Part shown: positions 11,536-20,320 of the stretch, one piece after another
Layout: each line of letters begins with the position of its first letter
Position numbering within the stretch: the stretch's first letter is position 1
NCBI GenBank assembly: GCA_001051155.2
Contig: JYIP02000006.1
Span: forward strand, 1,736,001 to 1,800,000
DNA length: 64,000 bases
DNA from: Chrysoporthe austroafricana
Taxonomy: Eukaryota > Ascomycota > Sordariomycetes > Diaporthales > Cryphonectriaceae
Direction: 5' to 3'
Notes under the pieces: generated by a model
The model's database searches: none
What the model was told of the DNA's origin: nothing
What the model saw: the letters and a program-made list of their open reading frames with translations, nothing else
Program-made: the position numbers and the translations under genes

Positions 11536-11904
11536 ATGCACCCTGCGGTCAGGCTCGCGGGATACCTACTGCTTCTCCTATGGATCTCACAGTATCACAA
11601 GTTCTGGAACTTCGTGTTCATAGAATGGTACCCCCAGTATAAGTCCTCTCTCTTGAGCTGCTTGAGATGCGCGGAGGTCTCGGAGTATCATGTGTTCAAG
11701 GAATGCTACCACCAGTGCCAGACCTCTAGCTTGAACAGCTTGAGATACGTGGGCGATATTCTCGCCCTCCATTTCATCTTCTTTTGCTTTCTGATCCTCG
11801 TTCCGGCCTTTATAATCTTTGCTATCGTCGAGCACGAGGCCCAGGGGATAGGTGCCGAATTTATCGAACAAATTCGCGGGTACCACATACCTCGGATCAT
11901 GTGA
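11536..11904 (+). CDS. Orphan small membrane or secreted protein with internal duplication
   Basis: This 122-residue frame begins at ATG 11536. An N-terminal hydrophobic segment (about residues 8-18, Leu/Trp/Ile) could be a signal peptide or first membrane helix. A strong hydrophobic helix lies at about residues 77-101. Between them are two copies of a Cys/Tyr-containing unit starting at residues 27 and 53, an offset of 26 codons. They share the pattern VF-x-E-x-Y-x-Q followed by S-x-L and LR. The frame has no stop although the stretch is A/T-rich and gene-poor. I do not recognise a family. An upstream in-frame extension exists but is poorer in coding signs. It could be an effector-like or lineage-specific gene, or a relic; no expression signal is visible. 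Confidence 0.4.
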   Translation: MHPAVRLAGYLLLLLWISQYHKFWNFVFIEWYPQYKSSLLSCLRCAEVSEYHVFKECYHQCQTSSLNSLRYVGDILALHFIFFCFLILVPAFIIFAIVEHEAQGIGAEFIEQIRGYHIPRIM

Positions 11905-12564
11905 GTGGAGACGATGCTATGGCAGGTCACCTCAGGCCTCTGGGTTGGGGGGCACATCGCGAGGTCGGCGGAAAGCCCCTTCAGCTTGTTTAAGTAAGCA
12001 AGCCCACCTGCCGGTTCGGGCAACCCCAAGACCACTCTATAGCTTTTCATTGGCGAGCCCGTTAGCCAGGGTCTGGCTTCGACGGCGTTCAGCATGCTGT
12101 GGTACTGAGGATTACTCAACCTTCGTGCCAACTAGGCCGGAGAAGAGACCAGGACGGAAAATCAGAAGCTCATGCCACTTATGGTAAAGGCATCCATACC
12201 GAGGTCCATCTTCCGAAAGGCCGCTGCCATCGCCCCCGCGAAGATATGCTGTAGTAACATCCTTCTCTAGGAGCTACACGCGGTCCTACTCCTACGGACC
12301 TTGATGGTACACCAGAACAACAATCAGGAGGGTTGGATGAGAAGCAGCAAGATGGCAATGTTTACAATTTCGATCTGGATAGCGCTAGACCTTCTCGGGA
12401 GCTGGAACTTAGGAGCTGATAAGGCTACTAAATAAATTCCTTTGGCCCTCTTGAGGGGCAGGCGAGGCCAATAATTTCACTATGGAAGTATGCACAAGTC
12501 GTTTCTAGCAATGGCGTTATGTTGATGTTTGCAAGAGTCCTACTGCCGTCCTGGTCGTATCATC
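11905..12564. other. Spacer without a gene
   Basis: A/T-rich sequence between the orphan membrane ORF and the 3' end of the GNAT gene. I see nothing supported in it. Confidence 0.5.
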
Positions 12565-13319
12565 CTATATAGTCTTCTTGATAAATGCATATTCCGTACC
12601 CCCCAGACATTCTAGGGCACCTACCTCTTCGTAACTACGAGCGCGATACAGCTGAGACCCCGCAATGGTCGCCATGAGACGAATGCTCTTGTGCTCCTCC
12701 GCAGCACGTTTCTCGCCCCACTCCAGCAGCATCTTCCCGATTCCCCGGCGCTGATAGGCCGGGTCTACGGCGAGGATGTTGAGATCTACATTAAGGCAGG
12801 CCTCAGCAAAAGGTTTGCTCGAGTGCAGCCAAAAAGGCCGACGTGATAGATTGATAGGGAACCGGGGGGGGGGGAGCGGGCCGACTCACACCACGAGTTC
12901 TTAAATGCCTCCTCGCCCAGGGCGTCCCTCAGGTTCTTCTCCAGGATCTTGGCGATCTCCTCGACGGCGTCCACGGCAGCCAGATCCAAACCCGCCGCCC
13001 TCCGCTCCTCAGGCGTCACCTCGGGGCCCTGGGGGTCCTCGCCGTCCTGCCAGCCCGCCCAGCCTACAACCTCCCCATCGCCACCGCCGTCGTCGTTGAC
13101 GACGACGATATAGTGCCGGTTCTCCTTGTCGAAGCCGCGCTCGTGCCGCGCCGTGCGGAACGCCAGCTCGTCCTCGTCGCCGGGCCTCGTCCGCAGGTGT
13201 GCTGGGAAGAGGGCGTCGCTCAGGGGCCGCCCGCGGAAAGCCTTGAGGGCGAGCTGGCTCATGATGGGAAGCTCTGCCCTGCGTGCCTCGCGGAGGCGGA
13301 GGGGCGAGGAGGCTGGCAT
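12565..13319 (-). CDS. GNAT-family N-acetyltransferase
   Basis: Such enzymes move an acetyl group from acetyl-CoA to an amine; the substrate cannot be told from sequence. Two exons, 13319-12892 and 12817-12565, give 226 residues. The intron is 74 nt (12891-12818). I chose the donor GTGTGA because it is the one that keeps the downstream frame; the overlapping GTGAGT two bases on does not. The second exon carries the acetyl-CoA-binding motif A: a beta-strand (LNILAVDP, residues 155-162) followed by QRRGIG (165-170), the Q/R-x-x-G-x-G/A signature. After it come the amphipathic helix KMLLEWGEKRAAEE and the final strand near YAFIKKTI. The N-terminal half is typical of the fungal subgroup with an acidic helical insertion (about residues 105-140). 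A poly-G tract lies inside the intron. Confidence 0.85.
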
Positions 13320-14123
13320 TGCTGTGGCGAGAGGATGGGTGCAGAGAAGGGGGGCGTCGGTGTAGGGGTGCTGCTGCTAGGGGCTCAACTTGTTGAATTC
13401 TTCTGTGAATACTGGCAGCAAGGCGAATTTTGAGCGACACATGAGAGCCCCTTATATGCAGCGCAAAGGCTGTCGTTCTGTTGGTGCTGGCCGCGAGACG
13501 CCAGCGGGATCGTGGGCAGAGTTGGGGGCGGAATAGCGCATGCAGGCACCAAATCAGCACGGCGCAATGAAGAACCGACGCTTGCGCCACGCTTGTCGTG
13601 TCTTCTACGTGGCCTTCATGTCGCTGATACCACGTGGCTTGCAAAGGTGCTCATGTTCTTGGGAGGGTTCGATAGGGACTCGTAGTAGCGTGACGAAGCT
13701 CGGTCTATGGTATGAAGCCCCCGTACCTGGAGGTGACGCGCCTAGCAGCCGCTGGTCACCGGCCCGGGCGGAAGACAAGGCCTGGGGCTGTAGAGGGTGT
13801 CGGCTGGCGACACGACGTGATGGACGAGAAAATCGTGATGGAGTCATTTCTAAACGGGTGTTTTGTACGCATGCATCTCTGCCAGAGGGGCCAGGAGGGG
13901 GCCAGTATAATTAGCCTTTAAGTACGTAGGTACCTAAGAGGCATGTATGGCTCCCTCTTCTGCCTGCCTGCACACCGAGTATTCGTAGATGACCATTCTC
14001 TCCGCCAGGTGATGACTTGTCACTCCGTAGGCTGCTTGATGTCGTTTGAGAAGTCGGGTGTGCACTTGGTAATCTCGAGGCTTACCAGGTGAGCTGAGCA
14101 GCAGTACAGCCACACACGCTGAG
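13320..14123. other. Spacer between GNAT gene and transposon remnant
   Basis: The first part should contain the promoter of the minus-strand GNAT gene. A palindrome-like TAGGTACCTA lies at about 13926-13936. I see no gene. Confidence 0.5.
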
Positions 14124-14125
14124 TA

Positions 14126-14750
14126 CAAGTCACCGAGCAAAAATGACGAGCACTGGCGCGATTTTTTGTGACACGCGTTAAATGATCCAGCACCTCTATT
14201 ACTATGGAAATTTCAATGCTGCAGCATATAAGAATAACTGCTGATACTTGTCGAACCAGATTGTTTCTTGCTCAGGACGATGCCAAAGTTCATACAGCCA
14301 AAGATGTATGTAGTGGAGTGGTTGACTTCTCGATGCGAAGTCGAAATTGTCCATTGGCTAGCATGTACACCTGACTTGCATCACATCGAAAATCTGTGAA
14401 CAGCGCTGAAAAAGTGCATCTAAGACCTAGTCTAGCTTTATCGACGGCATCTTCGAATGCCCAAAGCCTTCAAGAATTAAAAAAGCTCGCCTTTCAAGTA
14501 AGGGACATGATTGAAGAGGACATGTCAGTAAAGCTAATTGTATCGATACGTCGGCGTTTTGAAGCAATTATTGCTGCAAATGGTCAGTATACTAAATACT
14601 TGAAAAAATAACTAATACTGTGCTATATTTCTACGAAATTTCAAGTAGATTCGAGAAGATTTGAAGTTGCTGTGTTAAAGTAAAGTTCAAGGGATGGTGC
14701 TTGGGGGTTGGCTGATACAACCATTGCTCGTCATTTTTGCTCGCCCACTG
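14126..14750 (+). mobile_element. Tc1/mariner-type element, internally deleted and inactive
   Basis: A perfect 19-bp inverted repeat lies at 14134-14152 and 14725-14743. The ends extend outwards imperfectly to CAAGTCAC on the left and CCCACTG on the right. Both ends abut TA (14124-14125 and 14751-14752), the target duplication of the Tc1/mariner superfamily. Inside, the plus strand encodes broken pieces of a DDE transposase C-terminus. They include VHTAK near 14290, the ACTPDLHHIENL segment near 14365-14397 (compare the family's SPDLNPIENLW), and a final piece with RRRFEAIIAANGQYTKY ending at 14611. These lie in at least two frames with stops, so no protein is made. At about 625 bp it is far shorter than the usual 1.3-2 kb and has lost the N-terminal DNA-binding part. 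With intact ends it might still have been moved in trans. Confidence 0.85.
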
Positions 14751-14752
14751 TA

Positions 14753-15197
14753 GCTTTAATTAATTACTAGGTGACCCGTTCGTCCTCTGGCAGGCTGTGG
14801 CTTGGCGTTCCTTGGTCTGACCCATGGTAGAAGAAGGCCTTGTCACTGGCCCACAGTGATTCCGATCCGCTCCAACCCCCTGCCACCACTCCACTTGGTT
14901 CCAAGCCGCCTTTGCACAAGAGTAGCATTTCAACCTCCACGCGAAGAGACTCGGCAGAGACGCGGTCGACCACCACCAGACATCTGCGGACGCCAGCACA
15001 CTCCACCGCTCTTGCGAGTCGGACTTGCCCTCCTTCGGCGACCAAGAGCACCCACGGTCATGGCGAAAAGTACCAGTGACCTGTTGAACCTCACCTAAGA
15101 TCCGCTGAGCCGACGAGGCCGACGACTGTTCCAGGGCAACACGGCCAATGGGACAACCCTCCCCCTCTGCATCCCTCTCCTCCTCCTTCGCCTCATA
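14753..15197. other. Upstream region of the ubiquitin protease gene
   Basis: Presumed promoter and 5' UTR of the gene starting at 15198, with a C/T-rich tract just before the ATG. No separate gene is seen. Confidence 0.5.
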
Positions 15198-17567
15198 ATG
15201 CCATCGACTACGACAGGAAACCAGAGGCTTTCCGACCGCTTGCAGAACCATCCCGTCTACGGGACCCCCCAAGCCGACGTGAATCTGGCGGGCTGGATCT
15301 CGCAGCCCGGCGTCCTCGTCTCCGTCCTCGCGATACTTTGCACCGTCGGATACCAGCTCGCCCAGAGCAGAGCGGCCTCGCGCGGCCACCAGCTACCCAC
15401 CGTCGCTGAGCTGCTCTGGCACATCCTCGTCTTCGCCACGCCTGCCCTCCTGCTCTACGCGGTCGATCGATGGGTCAACCCCCCCGCCTTTCCGACCCCC
15501 ATGCTCCAACCACAGCCCACCACACACGCTGCAAAGAGCGACGTCCTGCGCCGGATCCTACGCGTCGACCAGCCTGGCGGCATCGTGGCGACTGTGTCCG
15601 AAGCCGGCAGGCGGGCATACTCGAATACGTTCTCGGGGTTCAAGGGGGGTTCGAGCCAGCCCGCTGGCCTCGGCAACTGGGACAACTCGTGCTTTCAGAA
15701 CAGCGTCCTCCAGGGCCTGGCGTCGTTGAAACACCTCCCGCGGTATCTGGCTGGCTTGCCCTCTGGGCAGAGGATCCCGCACGGAGACACCTCGACCACT
15801 ACGGCTGCCGCTCTGCGCGCCTTCACCGCCGAGCTCAATAATGCCTCCAACAACGGCAAGACGCTGTTCACGCCGGGCGTGCTCAAGAATATGAGCACGA
15901 TACAACAGCAAGATGCACAGGAATACTTCTCGAGGCTCATGGACCAGGTGGACAAGGATATCGAAAAGGGTGCCAAGGCCGCCTACAGGCCACCCGGGTT
16001 CGAGGCGGAGCCGACCAGGGACGACACGGCGGCCAGCCAACACAGTGATGACAGTGGCTACCAGAGCCTGCCGGTGCTCTCCAAGGCCGGCTCGGAACTG
16101 GTGACCATCCGCAACCCCCTCGAGGGTCTCTCGGCGCAGCGCGTCGCGTGCACCGCGTGCGGGCACTCGGAGGGGCTGTCCATGATCCCTTTCAACTGCC
16201 TGACCCTCAATTTCGAGGCTGGCGCCGGCCAGTACGACCTCTTCGAGCTTCTCGACAACTACGTGCAGCTGGAATCCATCTCCAGCGTCGACTGCGTGAA
16301 ATGCACCCTTCTGGAATACCATAGGGGTCTGCAGCAGTTGGCGGGGTCCATCCCCGCAGCGGCAGACAGGCTGAAAATTGTTGAGGGGATGCTGGAGGAG
16401 GACGAGTTCGACGACGAGAGTTTCAAGAAATTGAGGATACCTGACGCGAAGAAGATCAGCTCGACCAAGACTAAGCAGGTCGCAATTGGAAGACCCCCGC
16501 GGAGTCTGGTATTGCACATGAACCGCTCGGTCTTCGACCCGACGACATTCCGGTCCTACAAGAATCTGGCTGCTGTCCAGTTCCCTAAGACATTGGACTT
16601 GGGTCCCTGGTGTGTCGGAAGTGCGGAGGGCGTCGGCAGTTCGCCGGAAGCGAAGGTAGAAGGCGACGGGTCTCGCCCTGTAGAGGATGCGGGCGATAAG
16701 GAGCAGTGGGTCCTTGATGCCACCGCTTCGATGGTCGCAGGCGACGCACATCCATCCAGGATCTCCGGGCCGATCTACGAGCTACGCGCTGTAGTGACCC
16801 ATTACGGCCGACACGAGAACGGCCACTACGTTTGTTACAGGAAGCATCCAATCAGGACCTCGAACGCTTTGGGAGGCCTCAAGCCCGTGGGCGAGACAGT
16901 CCAGCCTCCAAACCTGGTGGGCGACGAACAAGTAGACGATGTTGACAGCATCCACGGGGATCAGCAAGACGCGTCTGTCACTGCAGCAGCGGATCTGGAA
17001 GAGCCATATAGCGAGGATACAGACTCTCAGTGGTGGCGTCTCAGTGATGAGACCGTCACTCAGGTCAGCGAGCAGGATGTTCTCTTGCAGGGAGGTGTGT
17101 TCATGCTATTTTACGACTGTATCGATCCGAACTCGATTCTAGTCACGCCTGGTGCACCTCTGGAGGCTGAGGACGCCGGTGAGATCTCCGTGGCATCTGT
17201 TCAGGGCGTCCGCAAATCACCTTCCTGGTCCGACGCTTCTGTTGCCACTTTGTGCAACGTTCCTACGGACCAGGAGGACGGTGTGTCAGAGATCAGCTCC
17301 GTGACTTTGGCCGCGGAAAAGGAGCAGGTGTCTGTGAAACCGGAGGCAGTCATATCACAAATTGATCCAGCAGCTGAATTGATAAATGGAGAACCCGGAT
17401 CGGCGGAAAGAGAAGATGGAAATGCGTCGGAAGTCAGTCCTGTGACTATGTCACGAACAAGTTCCGTGACTGTCGTGCCGGTAGAACACGACAGTGACAC
17501 ACCTATCTCAGGCGGAAAACTCATATCAAGCGAGCCTGTGTCTCAGCCGGAGAACACGATGGCCTGA
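15198..17567 (+). CDS. Ubiquitin carboxyl-terminal hydrolase (USP/UBP), membrane-anchored
   Basis: This cysteine protease removes ubiquitin from proteins. The single exon encodes 789 residues. Two hydrophobic segments near the N-terminus (about residues 38-52 and 72-90) should anchor it in a membrane, as in yeast Ubp1 and the USP30 group. The catalytic Cys box, GLGNWDNSCFQNSVLQ, places the nucleophile at Cys165. The His box contains HENGHYVCY with His543. WWRLSD and the closing GGVFMLFYD complete the fold at about residues 610-650. Cys pairs at CTACGH and DCVKC form the usual zinc ribbon of the fingers region. The last 140 residues are acidic and Ser/Val/Glu-rich with no fold and may be regulatory. 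It is the first clearly intact housekeeping gene after the transposon remnant. The assignment to the USP family is firm; the target membrane (ER or mitochondrial outer membrane) is inferred. Confidence 0.95.
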   Translation: MPSTTTGNQRLSDRLQNHPVYGTPQADVNLAGWISQPGVLVSVLAILCTVGYQLAQSRAASRGHQLPTVAELLWHILVFATPALLLYAVDRWVNPPAFPTPMLQPQPTTHAAKSDVLRRILRVDQPGGIVATVSEAGRRAYSNTFSGFKGGSSQPAGLGNWDNSCFQNSVLQGLASLKHLPRYLAGLPSGQRIPHGDTSTTTAAALRAFTAELNNASNNGKTLFTPGVLKNMSTIQQQDAQEYFSRLMDQVDKDIEKGAKAAYRPPGFEAEPTRDDTAASQHSDDSGYQSLPVLSKAGSELVTIRNPLEGLSAQRVACTACGHSEGLSMIPFNCLTLNFEAGAGQYDLFELLDNYVQLESISSVDCVKCTLLEYHRGLQQLAGSIPAAADRLKIVEGMLEEDEFDDESFKKLRIPDAKKISSTKTKQVAIGRPPRSLVLHMNRSVFDPTTFRSYKNLAAVQFPKTLDLGPWCVGSAEGVGSSPEAKVEGDGSRPVEDAGDKEQWVLDATASMVAGDAHPSRISGPIYELRAVVTHYGRHENGHYVCYRKHPIRTSNALGGLKPVGETVQPPNLVGDEQVDDVDSIHGDQQDASVTAAADLEEPYSEDTDSQWWRLSDETVTQVSEQDVLLQGGVFMLFYDCIDPNSILVTPGAPLEAEDAGEISVASVQGVRKSPSWSDASVATLCNVPTDQEDGVSEISSVTLAAEKEQVSVKPEAVISQIDPAAELINGEPGSAEREDGNASEVSPVTMSRTSSVTVVPVEHDSDTPISGGKLISSEPVSQPENTMA

Positions 17568-18641
17568 TTGCTTTTACTGCTGTCAGGCGGGTGGAAGGAC
17601 AGGAGAGCCATGAATTATTTGCATAGCGTTGGCGTTCACGGGTGCGAAACCACCATCAAGGCATCATCGTCATTGAGAGTCAGTTCTAGCGATTCATATG
17701 AATTCATTGCGCAGATCATGTTTTCTGTGTTTCATCTGCTCCACCGCCTCCCGCCCTTTGTCTCTACCTCTGCATGGGTCTTCCAGCTCCTTTCTACATC
17801 AGTGTTGTCTCCTACCTACCTCTGTCCCTCGTGCCCTCATACCATCCGGAACAGGGTGGTACAGATATCGTGAGCAGGATGATGGTGTGGGGTTTTCCGA
17901 GGGACGAGATCCCGGGCGCACATCGACTCCCTTTGACCGGGTGTGCTGCGAATTGTCCGCCTCTGATGCATCTCCAGACGCGACCCGCGAGGAGCCGGTC
18001 TAGACGGCGCAGCAACCTGAACAGTATCACGGGTGGAGCGAAGTGGCCGTTCTGGCTATTGTGACGCTTTTGATTTCTTACAGGACCCGGGGTGCGAGTC
18101 GCTGATGCCTAATGCCATGTCTTTCCGATGCTATACCAGGCTGCGGGGTGTCGTCATGTCGTCGACTCCTTCCAACGCCGGTGTGTATCCCATGTTCTAT
18201 ATACAAATATTTTTTCAAATATGATGACCGTCCATGGTAGGACAGGTTGGCTCCGGGCCCCCTGCCGCCAGCCTGTCTGGTTGTATTTAAGGTGTCTGTG
18301 GCCTCGTCTCCATCGTCCCAGATTAGACCAAAAAGGAAAGAGAAAATAATTGTAGGTCGCCTCTAGGCGTGCCTTGTCCATCCCATCCCGTGCCCGAGCC
18401 CGTCACCGCCTCATGTCGCATCGCTGGAATGACGTGGTCTGCGTTGTGCTGCTTCTATGCTCGCCCCCGTGCTTCCCATTACCTCTTAGCGAGGAAAATG
18501 TCCGGCCGTTCGGCCTTTCGATGAATATCACATCGCGCTGGGTATCATGTGCCGGCCTGTCCGTTGATCCACCACCCGTCCGAGAGAAAACCACTTTCTT
18601 GTGTGTCCGAAGATATTCCCATCCGGTCAGTTTCCGTTGGT
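17568..18641. other. Convergent 3' intergenic region
   Basis: Lies between the ends of the ubiquitin protease (+) and the P450 (-) and presumably holds both 3' UTRs. I see no gene in it. Confidence 0.55.
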
Positions 18642-20320
18642 TCATTTCTCCACGGTCCTCCGTCTGAACAAGAGCTCCGCGTTCGGGTCCGGCGACTTGG
18701 TCATCATCAGGATCATCGACTTGGGCCTCGCCTGCCCCTCCTTCAGCCTGACCTCGAAGTTGATCAGGAAGTACGCCAGGATCATCTTGATCTCGTTCCC
18801 GGCGAAGAAGCGCCCGGGGCACGCGGCCTTGCCGGCGCCGAAGTTCATATTGTCGCTGATGCTGGTGAACTGGTACCGGTTCGCGTCGTCCTCGCTCCGC
18901 TGGCGCATCCGGAAGAAGCGCAGCGGGTCGAACTTCTCGGGCTCGGGGTAGTACCGCTCGTCGTGCGAGAAGCCGGACAGCGGCGCGAGCAGCTTCGTCC
19001 CCGCGGGGAGGTGCGTCCCGTCCGAAAGGGTGATGGGCTGCCGCACCTTGCGGATGAAGGACGTCACGTTGCCGGACAGCCGCTGGACCTCCTTCATGAA
19101 GCTGTCGAGCTTCTTGAGCTTGGTCATCGAGTCCTTGCGCGCCCAGCCGCTGCCCGGGCCCCCGCCCTCCAGGACGGCGATCGCCTCCTGCCTTAGCTCC
19201 TCCGCGTCCTCGGGGTTCGCGGCCAGGTCGTACATGCAGTCCACGAGCAGGTTGTTGGTGGTGTGGATGCTCGCGGCGCTGAGGAGGAGCTGCAGCTCCG
19301 CCTGCGTGTGGTAGTCCGTCCTCTCCTCCTCGGGCAGTGCGTCTAAGAGCCACTGGATGAAGTCGTCCTCCTTCTCGTACCCGGGGCACTGCATGTCGCG
19401 CAGCCGCTCTTCAATAATCGGCACCAGCATCGCCTTCGCCTTGGCGGTGTCCTGCCTGATCTTGCCCAGGTCCGACACCAGGTACTGCCCGATGGGCCGC
19501 AGCCAATCGGGGAAGAACTGGAGCTTCACGAGCGCGAGGAAGATGTGGATTGCAAAGTTGACTGACGTGTCCATCCAGGCTTCCTGCCGGCAGATCGAGG
19601 GCCCCACGAAGGCGCGCCCGCTCGTGCGCGCCACGCACCGGAGGGCGAAAGGCTGGAATCTCACAGGTGTCCAGTCCTTGCATTCGGGAAACTCGGTGGC
19701 CGTCATGAACTCGACTTCCTCCTTTAACTGGGGTATCAGCCGAGCCAAATTCTGCGTCAACTTTGTGCGGATCAAAGTTGGCAGAATATCTTGGTGCCGC
19801 TCGGGACAGAATTTGGTGTACTTGCTCATCAACGCCTGGAGTTGTGTCAGTATGATGCAACACTAAAGCCGCACGTCAACGGCCAGGGACGAGTCAGGCT
19901 TCCTGACCTCACTGAGAGCCTCCCTCGCACTGAGAACCTCCTCTGGCAGGGTCCTCAGCTCGTTGATGAAATTTGTTGGTATTAAGACCTGGAGACCCTC
20001 CGTCGCCTTGATCTGGTAGACCTGGTCATAAAACTATATCTCGTGTCAGCGGAAACTGCGCACTAAGCGATGTAGGTACACATATGCATGCATACCTTGA
20101 GATACGAGTCCCGGATTAAAGTCTCGGCATCAAAGTACCATTTTATTATGGACGCCTTGTAGAAGGGCACGTTCTTCACCCGGCTTGCCTTGGCCGTCTG
20201 CGCTGACTGGAACCACCACACGGCTAGTGATATCAGGCCGATGGCGGCGTAGTAGCTGAGATGTTGGGTTCGTACCACCACAGGCGCGGCCTGAACGAGG
20301 TCGATGGATGCCGAGTCCAT
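18642..20320 (-). CDS. Cytochrome P450 monooxygenase (ent-kaurene-oxidase-like group)
   Basis: A haem-thiolate monooxygenase, presumably ER-bound. Three exons (20320-20096, 20033-19908, 19835-18642) give 514 residues, the normal length. The introns are 62 and 72 nt and both are phase 0. The first donor is GTATGC and the second is a weaker GTCAGG; the second acceptor follows an ACTGAC branch site. One hydrophobic anchor lies at about residues 22-40. The I-helix region carries AASIHTT, a variant of AGxxTT. The K-helix ExxR is EVQR. The haem loop is FGAGKAACPGRFFA with the axial Cys at residue 456, a full match to FxxGxxxCxGR. The sequence around the haem loop is like the fungal group that includes ent-kaurene oxidases and other terpenoid P450s, but the substrate cannot be inferred. 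No terpene cyclase, transferase or transporter lies nearby, so this is not an obvious biosynthetic cluster. An upstream in-frame ATG (20443) exists but adds a polar segment before the anchor, so I prefer 20320. Confidence 0.9.

Noticed and set aside
15558..16751. 397-codon minus-strand frame
   Set aside because: It lies wholly antisense to the ubiquitin protease, whose motifs prove the plus-strand frame.
18403..19389. 328-codon minus-strand frame inside the P450 gene
   Set aside because: A shifted frame of the P450 coding strand, dominated by Arg, Ala and Gly.
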